A stretch of 30,149 nucleotides of DNA from an uncultured Clostridia bacterium (GCA_937877675.1 CALEIS010000152.1:1-30149); one strand, 5' to 3'; numbered from the stretch's first letter, positions 7,946 to 16,332 are shown. The notes: a model not told the origin generated them from the letters alone. Program-made: numbers and translations.

Positions 7946-8103
7946 AAAACCTACACATCAAAAAAGATGTATGGGTTTTATTGACGCAGAAGGAGAGACT
8001 CGACAAGGCGTTGCCTTGTCAATGCTATGCATAATCCAATTATATGTCCGTGCTCCTCTGCCTAACGGCAAACCGTCGCACATGGACGATGAGTTCTCGT
8101 CTC
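7946..8103 (-). repeat. tRNA-Ser(GCT)-tail repeat unit, copy B
   Basis: Read on the minus strand, the unit runs from GAGACGAGAACTC (8091-8103) through a hairpin core (GTCC/GGAC and GTGC/GCAC outer pairs, inner TGCC/GGCA). It continues with the hairpin GACAAGGC-AAC-GCCTTGTC, then 18 bases matching the tRNA-Ser(GCT) 3' end with a CGTCA instead of CGCCA terminus, then a terminator (GATGTATGGGTTTT with AAAACCTACACATC). From 7966 to 8089 it matches copy C at an offset of 184 with three mismatches (7984, 8028, 8038). Confidence 0.92.
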
Positions 8104-8132
8104 TCTTCATAAAAACTTAATAATACGAATAG

Positions 8133-8288
8133 AACCCACACATCAAAAAGATGTATGGGTTTTATTGGCGCAGAAGGAGAGACTCGACAAGGCGTTGCCT
8201 TGTCAATGCTACGCATAATCCTATTATATGTCCGTGCTCCTCTGCCTAACGGCAAACCGTCGCACATGGACGAAAGAGTTCTCGTCTC
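8133..8288 (-). repeat. tRNA-Ser(GCT)-tail repeat unit, copy C
   Basis: This is the second copy of the same unit. Its tRNA-like end, 8167-8186 on the plus strand, is identical over 20 bases to the 3' end of the complete tRNA-Ser(GCT) at 8347-8366, and it is followed on the minus strand by CCAATAAA and a terminator hairpin (8133-8162). The other end, GAGTTCTCGTCTC (8276-8288), looks like an imperfect inverted T-arm sequence. Open frames in both units are incidental. Confidence 0.92.
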
Positions 8289-8310
8289 ATTAAAAAAGTA
8301 TAGATAAACA

Positions 8311-8345
8311 AAAAAATAAAGCCTGATAAAATATCAGACTTTATT
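8311..8345 (-). terminator. Terminator of tRNA-Ser(GCT)
   Basis: On the minus strand AAAGTCTGATA pairs with TATCAGGCTTT (one mismatch), followed by a T-rich tract. It begins just after the encoded CCA. Confidence 0.88.
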
Positions 8346-8436
8346 TGGCGCAGAAGGAGAGACTCGAACTCTCGCACCGGTTTCCCGGCCTACGCCCTTA
8401 GCAGGGGCGCCTCGTCACCAACTTGAGTACTTCTGC
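8346..8436 (-). tRNA. tRNA-Ser (anticodon GCT), CCA encoded
   Basis: On the minus strand the acceptor stem is GCAGAAG/CTTCTGC with discriminator G and encoded CCA. The anticodon stem CGCCC/GGGCG holds loop CTGCTAA, giving anticodon GCT (reads AGC/AGU). The variable arm GGCCGGGAAACCGG is long, as in serine tRNAs, and the T arm is GAGAGTTCGAGTCTCTC. Its 3' end is the source of the tail found in the two repeat units at 7946-8288. Confidence 0.96.
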
Positions 8437-8466
8437 AAGTGTAACGTGTTTAGCGTTATTTAATTT

Positions 8467-8497
8467 AAAAGCGGGTTGCACTTATCATACAACCCGC
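8467..8497 (-). terminator. Terminator after tRNA-Ser(UGA)
   Basis: On the minus strand GCGGGTTG and CAACCCGC form an 8-bp stem with an 11-base loop, followed by TTTTAAATT. It separates the two minus-strand tRNA-Ser genes. Confidence 0.75.
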
Positions 8498-8500
8498 ATC

Positions 8501-8589
8501 TGGCGGAGAGAGTGGGATTCGAACCCACGGTACGTTGCCGTACGACGGTTTTCAAGACCGTTCCGTTATAACCACTTCGGTATCTCTCC
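8501..8589 (-). tRNA. tRNA-Ser (anticodon TGA), CCA encoded
   Basis: On the minus strand the acceptor stem is GGAGAGA/TCTCTCC with discriminator G and CCA. The anticodon stem ACGGT/ACCGT encloses CTTGAAA, giving anticodon TGA (reads UCA and other UCN). The variable arm GTACGGCAACGTAC is long and the T arm is GTGGGTTCGAATCCCAC. Confidence 0.96.
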
Positions 8590-8604
8590 GTATTGGGCTT
8601 GATT

Positions 8605-8633
8605 ATAATATCATAAAAGAATCACAATGTCAA
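8605..8633 (-). promoter_or_regulatory. Predicted SigA promoter of the minus-strand tRNA-Ser genes
   Basis: On the minus strand TTGACA (8633-8628) and TATTAT (8610-8605) are spaced 17 bases apart, which puts the start point about 9 bases before the mature tRNA-Ser(UGA) 5' end. A TATAAT also lies 3 bases nearer the tRNA but with a 20-base spacer. Confidence 0.65.
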
Positions 8634-8709
8634 GAACTTTTTTAATAATTTTTTCAAGGACTTGCAAACTTTAAAACATATTTTGCATATATTCTCACGA
8701 GGTGTTTTT

Positions 8710-9408
8710 ATGTTATTGTCATTACTACAAAGTCTTTCAACAAATATTCTTTATTTTATGCTCCACCTGTCGTCAATTAATTCATTTCCCAAGCCATTAA
8801 GTGCCAAGGAAGAGGAGTCGGAGCTCATAAAGTTTCATCGTGATGGTGATATAAATGCAAGAAATAAGCTTGTCAACCATAATATGCGACTTGTAGCACA
8901 CATTATTAAAAAATATTATTCAAATTACTCCGACCAAGAAGATATTATATCCATCGGCACAATCGGACTCATAAAGGCTATCAATACCTTTGACTATACA
9001 AAGGGTACACGCCTTGCAACCTATGCTTCAAGGTGTATTGAAAACGAAATTTTTATGCATTTTAGAGTAAGAAAAAAGAATGCACAGGAAATTTCAATGG
9101 ACGAACCAATTGACACTGATAGTGAGGGCAATCCCTTAACTTTTACGGATATAATTTTCAGTACAGAGTCCGTTTTTGATGATGTTGAACTTAAAATGCA
9201 AACAGAAAAACTGTACTCCTATATTGATAACATCAAAGACCAACGAAAAAAACAAATTTTAGTTATGCGATATGGTCTTTATGATACTGAGCCATTAACA
9301 CAACGAGAAATTGCACAAAAACTGGGCATTTCTCGTTCTTATGTCTCTCGAATCGAAACAAAAGCAATAGAAGAACTTCGAGATTTGTTTGAAGTTGATA
9401 AATCGTAG
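8710..9408 (+). CDS. sigK: Sporulation sigma factor SigK
   Basis: A sigma-70 family protein of 232 residues, the mother-cell late sporulation factor. The hydrophobic N-terminal stretch (about residues 1-25) matches the pro-sequence that is removed during activation in B. subtilis. Then come LSAKEEE, region 2 with DIISIGTIGLIKAINTFD and ATYASRCIENEI, the SigK/SigE-like SMDEPIDTDSEGNPLTFTDI linker, and region 4 with RYGLYD and the helix-turn-helix TQREIAQKLGISRSYVSRIE. The order and wording fit SigK better than SigE (ISIGTIGLIKAI; GTRLATYASRC). The gene is continuous, so it is not split by a skin-type element. The start at 8710 has GAGGTG 5 bases upstream; an in-frame ATG at 8662 has no such site. 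It stands alone, next to the tRNA-Ser genes and with a bidirectional terminator after it. Confidence 0.92.
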   Translation: MLLSLLQSLSTNILYFMLHLSSINSFPKPLSAKEEESELIKFHRDGDINARNKLVNHNMRLVAHIIKKYYSNYSDQEDIISIGTIGLIKAINTFDYTKGTRLATYASRCIENEIFMHFRVRKKNAQEISMDEPIDTDSEGNPLTFTDIIFSTESVFDDVELKMQTEKLYSYIDNIKDQRKKQILVMRYGLYDTEPLTQREIAQKLGISRSYVSRIETKAIEELRDLFEVDKS

Positions 9409-9482
9409 CATAATCGCATAGTAACAAACACGAATTTATCTAATAGAGAAGGTAATTACTTTTGGTAAGGCTTTCGCAAAGA

Positions 9483-9511
9483 AAAAAGCAGTAGTTTTTC
9501 TACTGCTTTTT
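9483..9511. terminator. Bidirectional terminator between sigK and the GH43 gene
   Basis: AAAAAGCAGTAG and CTACTGCTTTTT pair perfectly around a TTTTT loop, with A and T runs on the two sides. It serves the converging sigK (+) and GH43 (-) genes. Confidence 0.85.
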
Positions 9512-9524
9512 ATGATTCGAATTC

Positions 9525-10472
9525 TTATATATGGTCTTTATATCTCTCTGCTGTGATGATGCCATCTTCTACGTTTAACTTGCATATTCTTGCATTTCTT
9601 GCATCAAAAGCACTTGCATTAAGTCCGTCATCGTAGTCACGAGCATGATAAATTGCATACCATTGACCATCTTCCTTAATCATTGAGTGGTGACCTGTGC
9701 CTTCCTCAAATTCATTTGCTTTAAGTACAGGATGGTAAGTGTTTGCATCAGGATATTTCTCAAATTTTATCTTTGTAAGGTCAGTTTCATCTGTTTTTGC
9801 TCTTGCGTAACCAATGTAATATGTAGGTTGTTCAAAACAGTTGCCTGAATACATAAGGTATTGCCAGTCACCCTCTTTAAAGTAGAAAGCACCCTCAATT
9901 GTGTGCCAATGCTGACCTTTTTTATATCTGTCACGACAGTAGATATCCTCATCAAGAGTAGGCTCAACAACTAAAACAGGGTTTCCTGCAGGTGTGAATG
10001 GGTCAAGCATCTTGTCAACATAGATACAAGTACCGATTCTTTCACCTTCAAATCTGTTAGCGGAATAGAAAAGGAAAAGTCCTGCTTCATTCTGCACGAT
10101 GTGTGAGTCAATTGAGAATGGATGAAGAATTTGTTTTGTACCTGTGAATGGCCCAAGTGGATTATCAGCAACAGAAACGTGCATAGCACCTCTGTGACCA
10201 CCTTTGTCAGGTGTGTCGTTGTAGATTTCAATTGAATTATACATATAGAATTTACCATCTAATTCAATAACACTTGGTGCCCAAAATGAGTCGTGTCCTG
10301 GCATAGTCATAACTACACCGTGGTATTCCCAACCATCAAAAAGATTATCTGAATGGTAGGCATAAACTGCATCATGACCTGTAACATAGATGTAATATCT
10401 GCCATTTGATTTTAAAATATATGGGTCAGCTTGACCAACATAATGGGCTTTATCAACTTTTAATAAATGCAT
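9525..10472 (-). CDS. Glycoside hydrolase family 43 (arabinofuranosidase/xylosidase type), cytoplasmic
   Basis: This 315-residue single-domain GH43 enzyme is a five-bladed propeller that inverts at the anomeric carbon. The three acidic residues of the family can be placed: base Asp16 in GQADPYIL, pKa modulator Asp122 in SIDSHIV, and acid Glu193 in TIEGAFYF. HDSFWAPSVIELDGKFYMYNS is the characteristic second blade. There is no signal peptide, so it should act inside the cell on imported oligosaccharides. With araA/araB/araD 2 kb away, release of L-arabinose is the natural guess, but xylosidase activity is possible. An AGGGGGAT ribosome binding site lies before the ATG. It is divergent from the SH3b/C39 gene. 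Confidence 0.9.
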   Translation of the reverse strand: MHLLKVDKAHYVGQADPYILKSNGRYYIYVTGHDAVYAYHSDNLFDGWEYHGVVMTMPGHDSFWAPSVIELDGKFYMYNSIEIYNDTPDKGGHRGAMHVSVADNPLGPFTGTKQILHPFSIDSHIVQNEAGLFLFYSANRFEGERIGTCIYVDKMLDPFTPAGNPVLVVEPTLDEDIYCRDRYKKGQHWHTIEGAFYFKEGDWQYLMYSGNCFEQPTYYIGYARAKTDETDLTKIKFEKYPDANTYHPVLKANEFEEGTGHHSMIKEDGQWYAIYHARDYDDGLNASAFDARNARICKLNVEDGIITAERYKDHI

Positions 10473-10655
10473 AACTAATCCCCCTGAATAGCGAATATAT
10501 TATTGAAATTATATAATGATATAAAGTTTTTTTCAAGAGATATAATCATAAATGTATATGTTTACAGAATATTATTTTCCACCATTTGGACTATTAACAA
10601 AAGACAACACCTTTGATAAGATATATATGCATATATGCAGAAAGATGAGGTGACT

Positions 10656-11624
10656 ATGAAAAAAATTATATCTATAATTTTGACACTAATAATTGTATTA
10701 TCATTGTTTGTTACACCAATAACAGCTAATGCTACAACAAGTACATCCCAGGCAGGTGTTGTTACACTTTCTAGTGGCAGACTTAATGTACGAAATACAG
10801 CATCAACAAATGGACTTATCATTACAACTCTTGAAAATGGTAGTTATATTACATTGATTTCTAAATCAGGAAACTGGTACTATGTTGAGTATTCTGATGG
10901 AAAATTTGGATATTGTCATAAGGATTATATTAAACTTGATTCGGGTAAGACAGCTAAAGTTTCAACTCAGTCAACATCACTTAATGTCCGTAGTGGTGCA
11001 GGGACTAATTATTATGTAAAAGATTCTGTTAAGAGGGGAGATATTGTAATTGTCCTTTCCACATCAGGTGAATGGAGTAAAATTCTTTATGACGGAGTAA
11101 AAACGGGATATGTAAGTAGCAAGTATCTATCGGTTAATTCAAATCAAACATATTCTAAAATTACACTCTCCGTTCCAAGTTTCAAGCAAACAGATTCAAG
11201 ATGGGCGAATGTTATTATTGGTAATTCAGGTAAAACAATAGGTAGAATTGGCTGTGCAACAACAGCAATTGCTATGATGGAGTCATATCGTACAGAAACG
11301 ATTATTTATCCTGATGCTATGTCAAAGAGGTTAAGTTATTCATCAACCGGTAATGTCTATTGGCCTAGCCATTATGTGGCAATTACAAATAGTTCAGGTT
11401 ATCTTCAAAAAATTTATAATAAACTTAAAGAAGGTAAGCCAGTAATGTTTGGTGCTAAGAAATCAAATGGTTCACAACATTGGGTTGTTATAACAGGGTA
11501 TAATGGTGGAGAAACACTATCTGCATCTGAGTTCACAATTAATGACCCAGGAACTAAGTACAGAACAAATCTTCAACATTTGCTTAACGAATATCCCATA
11601 ATTTATAAGTATTTTTATTATTAA
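10656..11624 (+). CDS. Secreted protein with two SH3b domains and a C39-like peptidase domain
   Basis: The 322-residue protein starts with a clear signal peptide (residues 1-26, MKKIISIILT... ending ANA). Two bacterial SH3 repeats follow (about 33-95 and 99-161, each with the LNVR motif), as used for binding cell wall peptides. The C-terminal domain (about 168-322) is of the peptidase C39-like type with an apparent Gln178 (SFKQTDSRW), Cys200 (GRIGCATTA), His275 (QHWVVITGY) and Asp297 (NDPG). It probably cleaves peptides at the cell surface, perhaps wall stem peptides, but the substrate is unknown. The start is the ATG at 10656, with GATGAGGTGA just before it, rather than the in-frame ATG at 10635. 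Confidence 0.9.
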   Translation: MKKIISIILTLIIVLSLFVTPITANATTSTSQAGVVTLSSGRLNVRNTASTNGLIITTLENGSYITLISKSGNWYYVEYSDGKFGYCHKDYIKLDSGKTAKVSTQSTSLNVRSGAGTNYYVKDSVKRGDIVIVLSTSGEWSKILYDGVKTGYVSSKYLSVNSNQTYSKITLSVPSFKQTDSRWANVIIGNSGKTIGRIGCATTAIAMMESYRTETIIYPDAMSKRLSYSSTGNVYWPSHYVAITNSSGYLQKIYNKLKEGKPVMFGAKKSNGSQHWVVITGYNGGETLSASEFTINDPGTKYRTNLQHLLNEYPIIYKYFYY

Positions 11625-11630
11625 AATGAT

Positions 11631-11663
11631 GTCGTATCAGTATTATCTGATACGGCATTTTTA
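11631..11663 (+). terminator. Terminator after the SH3b/C39 gene
   Basis: GTCGTATCAG and CTGATACGGC form a 10-bp stem (one G-T pair) around TATTAT, followed by ATTTTTAT. The 190 bases from here to the next gene are AT-rich leader without a recognisable gene. Confidence 0.85.
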
Positions 11664-11855
11664 TTTGACTTTCAATATATAAAGGATATATCTATTTAAA
11701 TTTCTATAAAAATCAACACTTGCTATATATCTGTTTTTTATCATTATAATCTATTGATAATATAATACTTATATGATATATTTTTTAATGAACTTTATGT
11801 TGATTATCACTAACTTTGTTGATTATATTTAAATATTGATTTTGAGGTGTTTTTG

Positions 11856-14800
11856 TTGAAGAAAATTATTTCTTTGATTTTATCGTTGATAATGATTACA
11901 ACTTCCGTCTCATGGGGGCTTATTTCTTATGCAGTTGAAGATAATGATGAAATATCAATATATGATTTCGCTGATGATTTGTCTGCACTTTTAAGAAATT
12001 ATAATGAACACTCCAACACGGACGAACAGGTTATGGAGGATGTTGTCATAACTGTCGATAAGTTTTTCACAGGAACAAGTATCTCTGAAAAGGAAGCGTT
12101 AGCTTTACAAAATTTTGAAACAAGAAGACTTATTGTAAAATCCTCTCAGGAAATAGATTATCAAGGTGCAGTTGATTGTGTAAGTGGTTATAATGACTTG
12201 TATATATTGCAATATGATAGTGCCGTAACTGCAAAGAATGCTTACAACTTTTATCTAACATTGGATTATGTGGAGTATGTTGAGCCTGATATCATTATGT
12301 CAGCACAAAACGACCTGGAATTCCCTGACAATTTTATTCCTGAAATTATCGAACCAGAAGGCTCTGCTTCGGAGGTTTTTGACTGGTTGAGCAATAAAAT
12401 AGGATTCAATGATATAAAGGAAGCCTTGGCAGAAAGAATGAAAGAAGATTATGTCTTAGTAGCAGTTCTGGATAGCGGTGTGGATACTGACCACGATTTG
12501 TTAAAGGATAGAATCGTTGATAGCGGTGTGAATCTTAGTGGTACAGGAATCATTGATAGTTGTGAAGACGACTATGGTCATGGTACTCATGTTGCAGGAA
12601 TTATCGCTTCAAATACACTTAATAATGTTGTAATTAGACCATATAAAATTCTTAATGATATGGGTAATGGCTCATTAAGTGCAATTTCTGCTGCTGTTGA
12701 TATGGCAGTTGCAGATGGTGCTGATATTATCAATATGAGCCTTACAGCTAAAGGTGAAAGTGAAAGATTATCAGAAGCAGTTAATAATGCTGTTGCTAAT
12801 AATGTAAATGTTGTTGTTGCGGCAGGAAACAATAAAGCCGACCTTGATAAGGTGTACTATACTCCTGCGTGTATTGAATCAGCAATAACAGTTAGTGCTA
12901 CTGATAAAGAAGATAAATTAGCAAGTTTTTCTAACTATGATGGAACAATTGATATTGCTGCACCTGGTACAGAAATCAAGAGTAGTTACCTTAACAATGC
13001 ATATGCAATTCTCAATGGTACATCAATGGCAGCACCTCAGGTTGTAGCAGGTCTCGCTATATTAAAAACAGTATTCTCTAATTTATCTGCGGCAGAATGT
13101 GAAAACAGACTTGAAAAGTATGCCATTAGATTATTTGAGAATTCAGGTGAAAATCACTTTGGTGCTGGATTGTTATTTTTGAGGTATTTATTGGATGAAA
13201 AACCAACCACATCTAACCCAGTATTCAACGTTGAAAGTTGCACATTTTCAAAAAACTTTGAATTAGAAATAACTTGTCCAGAAGATGCAACAATTTATTA
13301 CGGACTTGGCAGAATTGGCGACGATAGTTATGAAAAGTGGTTTGATTTTGGTGAGTACTCTAATCCAATAACAATTTCCGTGGATACAAAGGTTGTTGCA
13401 ATTGCAATTGCAAAAGGAAAAAATCCTAGTAACTTTGTAACAGCATCTTATGATAGAGCTGTTGATAAGGAAGAGGATAACTATGAAATAAATGTGTTGG
13501 GTTATATTACTGCCTATTATGGAAATGAAACCTATTTAATCGTGCCCGAAAAAATAAAAGGTAAAACAGTAAAAGGAATTGCATCCTCTGCTTTTGAGGG
13601 TGATTTTAGAATCGAATCGGTCATTTTACCGGATACAGCAACAAAGATTAACAGCAAAGCATTTAAAGGTTGCACTGCACTTTCCTTTGTGACAGGTAAC
13701 AATATAACTGATATTGGTACAAGTGCTTTTGAGGGTAGTTCAATTGACATGGTTAGTTTCCCCAAAGTGAAAACTGTCGGATATAAGGCCTTTTCGGAGT
13801 GCTCACAATTATCAACGATATCCATGCCAAAAGTTGAAATTTTAAGCGACTACGCATTCCAAAAAACACCTGAACTTGTAGAGTTTTCATCTGATACCAT
13901 AACTTATATTGGTAATGCTGCATTCTCTGAATCGGGAGTTCAGTCTGTTACTTTGACAAGCGTAACATCAATGGCTTTGAATGTATTTTCAGATTGTGAA
14001 AATCTTGTTTCTGCGTCTATTCCTCAACTTACTGATTTAAGTATTGGCACATTTAAAAATTGCACAGGGTTAAAGAATGTTGATATACCTTTATTGACAA
14101 AAATAGGTGCAAATGCATTCAGAAATACTGGTTTGGAAACATATTTTGGCAGATATGTTGAAACAATAGGAAATCATGCTTTTGCGGAAAGTACATGTCT
14201 TGCGAGTGTTATTCTTCCTATGACAACCTCGTCTGGTACAAACGCTTTTGCTAGTTGTACTGATTTGCAGGTTGTTATGCTTCCTTCCATGGTTGAGTTG
14301 AATAGCAACAGTTTCTATAACTGCACTAAACTAAAATCTCTTTATTTACCTTCAGTAAAAACTGTAGGTTTAACGGCTTTTAAAGATAGTTCTATAGAAT
14401 ACTTAAGATTTAACTGTGTAGAAGACATTAAGAGCCTTCCTGATACATTAAAGGGTCTTGTTCTTCCAAGTACGGTGACATCTATTACAGCAAAAACACC
14501 TAAAACAGATTTTGTTGTCTATGGATATGAAAATACTTATGCCCAACAATATGCTGTTAATAATAACAAGGAGTTTCAGACTGTTCCTGTCATTTTAAAT
14601 GAAACAGGAGAACAGGTTAATCCTGACGATACATACATAGTTGTTTATGTTATGGGGTTTGATTGTACATATCAATGGTACAAAAACAATGAAATCTCTA
14701 ACGAAGGTGGAACACCAATTGACGGTGCAACATTCTTCTACTATGAGCCTTCTGCTGAAGATAACGCAGTTGCATATTATTGTGTAATTACAAGTAATGA

Positions 14801-15242
14801 TGGTGTTAATACTAGCTCGATTGTAACAAAACCAATTGTGAATCTACCAGAATATAGACCTGCAGATTTATCTAAATACAATGAGGCTGTGGAGAAAGTT
14901 GAATCATTAGATAGAGAATCTGTGGATGAAAATTTACTTGCAGAATTGGATGATTTGTTAAAGATTGATGTTTCAGCCTTGACCTATGACAATCAGTATA
15001 TAGTTGATTCTATTGTTGAAGAAATTGAATTTATCTTGTACGAAGTTGAAAATGGAATTATGATTGGTGATGTGAACCATGACCATAAAATTAGTGCCTA
15101 TGATGCACGTATGGTGTTGCAATTTGCTGCAGGTACAGTTATTCCATCAAAACAGCAACAAAGACTATCGGATATGAATGGCGATGGTAAGGTGACTGCT
15201 ATCGATGCCCGACAGATATTAACTCATTGTATTGATTCATAA
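11856..15242 (+). CDS. Secreted subtilase with LRR_5 array, Ig-like module and type I dockerin (TTG start)
   Basis: This 1128-residue protein has modules in this order. A signal peptide (1-27) and an N-terminal pro-region (about 28-165) come first. The subtilisin (S8) domain follows with Asp206 (AVLDSGVDTD), His242 (GHGTHVAG) and Ser390 (NGTSMAAP), so the triad is complete. Next are a chitobiase/hexosaminidase C-terminal-like beta module (about 452-533), a BspA-type leucine-rich array (about 548-880, repeated AF..C and SV.LP motifs), and an Ig-like module (about 910-998, YQWYKNNE). A short helical linker leads to a type I dockerin (about 1068-1128) with calcium loops DVNHDHKISAYDA and DMNGDGKVTAIDA. 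The dockerin should bind a cohesin on a scaffoldin or surface protein; none is in the window. GAGGTG lies 6 bases before the TTG at 11856; a GTG at 11847 would overlap it. Confidence 0.93.
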   Translation: MKKIISLILSLIMITTSVSWGLISYAVEDNDEISIYDFADDLSALLRNYNEHSNTDEQVMEDVVITVDKFFTGTSISEKEALALQNFETRRLIVKSSQEIDYQGAVDCVSGYNDLYILQYDSAVTAKNAYNFYLTLDYVEYVEPDIIMSAQNDLEFPDNFIPEIIEPEGSASEVFDWLSNKIGFNDIKEALAERMKEDYVLVAVLDSGVDTDHDLLKDRIVDSGVNLSGTGIIDSCEDDYGHGTHVAGIIASNTLNNVVIRPYKILNDMGNGSLSAISAAVDMAVADGADIINMSLTAKGESERLSEAVNNAVANNVNVVVAAGNNKADLDKVYYTPACIESAITVSATDKEDKLASFSNYDGTIDIAAPGTEIKSSYLNNAYAILNGTSMAAPQVVAGLAILKTVFSNLSAAECENRLEKYAIRLFENSGENHFGAGLLFLRYLLDEKPTTSNPVFNVESCTFSKNFELEITCPEDATIYYGLGRIGDDSYEKWFDFGEYSNPITISVDTKVVAIAIAKGKNPSNFVTASYDRAVDKEEDNYEINVLGYITAYYGNETYLIVPEKIKGKTVKGIASSAFEGDFRIESVILPDTATKINSKAFKGCTALSFVTGNNITDIGTSAFEGSSIDMVSFPKVKTVGYKAFSECSQLSTISMPKVEILSDYAFQKTPELVEFSSDTITYIGNAAFSESGVQSVTLTSVTSMALNVFSDCENLVSASIPQLTDLSIGTFKNCTGLKNVDIPLLTKIGANAFRNTGLETYFGRYVETIGNHAFAESTCLASVILPMTTSSGTNAFASCTDLQVVMLPSMVELNSNSFYNCTKLKSLYLPSVKTVGLTAFKDSSIEYLRFNCVEDIKSLPDTLKGLVLPSTVTSITAKTPKTDFVVYGYENTYAQQYAVNNNKEFQTVPVILNETGEQVNPDDTYIVVYVMGFDCTYQWYKNNEISNEGGTPIDGATFFYYEPSAEDNAVAYYCVITSNDGVNTSSIVTKPIVNLPEYRPADLSKYNEAVEKVESLDRESVDENLLAELDDLLKIDVSALTYDNQYIVDSIVEEIEFILYEVENGIMIGDVNHDHKISAYDARMVLQFAAGTVIPSKQQQRLSDMNGDGKVTAIDARQILTHCIDS

Positions 15243-15245
15243 CAA

Positions 15246-15271
15246 AAAGCCTTGGAAATTTCCAAGGCTTT
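15246..15271. terminator. Bidirectional terminator between subtilase and FliB-like gene
   Basis: AAAGCCTTGGAAA and TTTCCAAGGCTTT form a perfect inverted repeat with flanking A and T runs; it ends converging genes on both strands. Confidence 0.85.
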
Positions 15272-15276
15272 GTTTA

Positions 15277-16185
15277 TTATAATTCTTCAATTATTTTCTC
15301 GATATTCTCGTCGGAGTATTCAATCTCCGATGAGTACATTCTAGTGTATTCAATAATATCTTCAAATTGAATGTTCCCATATTTGGCAATATGGTATTTG
15401 CATATTTGTGAAATAAAAAAAGTGCTGAAAACAGAGAATTTAATTTTTCCTTCGTCCATTTCATCAAGATGCCTATAAATAAAATAGAGAAGTAACTTTT
15501 CAAATATTACATCATAATCTATGGAAAGTGTAGTGTTTTCAAAATCAATTTCTTTCAAGTCACATAAAAGATTTGTCCAGCTATCATCAAGTCTTTCAAG
15601 TGAAAGATAGAAATCCACCCATTCATAAAAATTTTTATTTTTGATTTCTACATTGTTATTCTTGAGTAAAGCAGTTGTTTTTTCTTCAAGTGTGTATTTT
15701 TCGTTTTGTAGCTCGATAAGGATACATTCTTTTTGTTTTAAGAAGTCATCATCAAAAATATCGGTTGAATCTTCATTTGAAATTGTCAATTCAAATTTTT
15801 CTTTTTGTCCAAGAATAATTCTTCCAGCTTCTTCACAGCAAAGACCTAATCCTATTTCAGTGGCTTCGTCATAAAAATTTCTAAAACGTGGGTGGTCGCT
15901 ACAAATCTGACAAAGAGCGTCTTCACCTAAATTAAGTATTATGTCACAAAGGTTGTTCTTATTTAAAAATGCACAACGTCCTTTTCCATCAAGACGGAAA
16001 CCGGCACAACCATCGTTTAATACAATATCATTCTTAAATCTTTTACTGAATTTTCCTTTTATGGTTTGATAATATTCATATGTATCTTCGTCAATGTCAA
16101 TTTCCCAACCGATACAGCAATTATGTTTGCATTTCTCGGCAATACATTTAAAATTTTTATAATAGTTAGGCGTATAAAGTTTCAT
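15277..16185 (-). CDS. Cysteine-rich FliB/YkgJ-type protein (annotated as lysine-N-methylase family)
   Basis: The N-terminal third carries eleven cysteines: 14, 19, 23 and 24 (KCIAEKCKHNCC), 60, 71, 80, then 92 and 95 (CQICSDHPRF), and 116-117 (GLCCEEAG). This pattern, with the HPRF motif, defines the YkgJ/FliB family and suggests an iron-sulfur or zinc site. Some members methylate lysines of flagellin in Salmonella, but no flagellar gene is in this window, and most clostridial members have no known substrate. Residues about 130-302 are helical, acidic and without recognised motifs. A GGAG site lies about 8 bases before the ATG. The gene is alone on its strand. Family assignment is firm; the methylase role is only by name. 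Confidence 0.82.
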   Translation of the reverse strand: MKLYTPNYYKNFKCIAEKCKHNCCIGWEIDIDEDTYEYYQTIKGKFSKRFKNDIVLNDGCAGFRLDGKGRCAFLNKNNLCDIILNLGEDALCQICSDHPRFRNFYDEATEIGLGLCCEEAGRIILGQKEKFELTISNEDSTDIFDDDFLKQKECILIELQNEKYTLEEKTTALLKNNNVEIKNKNFYEWVDFYLSLERLDDSWTNLLCDLKEIDFENTTLSIDYDVIFEKLLLYFIYRHLDEMDEGKIKFSVFSTFFISQICKYHIAKYGNIQFEDIIEYTRMYSSEIEYSDENIEKIIEEL

Positions 16186-16251
16186 ATCGTTTCTCCATAA
16201 TTGTTATGTACCCATTATAGAGCATGATGGTTATTTATTCAATGCGAAATA

Positions 16252-16279
16252 TTGACATTTTTATGGTTTTTGTTATATA
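16252..16279 (+). promoter_or_regulatory. Predicted SigA-type promoter for the MFS gene
   Basis: TTGACA (16252-16257) with TATATA 16 bases further (16274-16279). It leaves a leader of about 45 bases that includes TTAATATTAA, a small palindrome that could be an operator but is too short to claim. Confidence 0.45.
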
Positions 16280-16332
16280 TTTACTTAATATTAAATTCAT
16301 AATAAATTCTTGCTAGACATTTGAGGTGTAGT

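Noticed and set aside
8014..8045. Plus-strand promoter inside repeat unit B (TTGTCA ... TTATAT)
   Set aside because: Spacing of about 18-19 and poor consensus, repeated in unit C only because the units are copies; no gene follows.
7749..8267. Minus-strand open frames of 75-85 codons in the tRNA repeat region
   Set aside because: They run through terminators, tRNA tails and both repeat copies, lack ribosome binding sites and show no protein similarity I recognise.
7966..8273. CRISPR-like array
   Set aside because: Only two copies, about 124 bases long, with a spacing that contains terminators; no cas gene and no short repeat/spacer rhythm.
8710..9408. sigK interrupted by a skin-type element
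   Set aside because: The frame is continuous from the pro-sequence through region 4.
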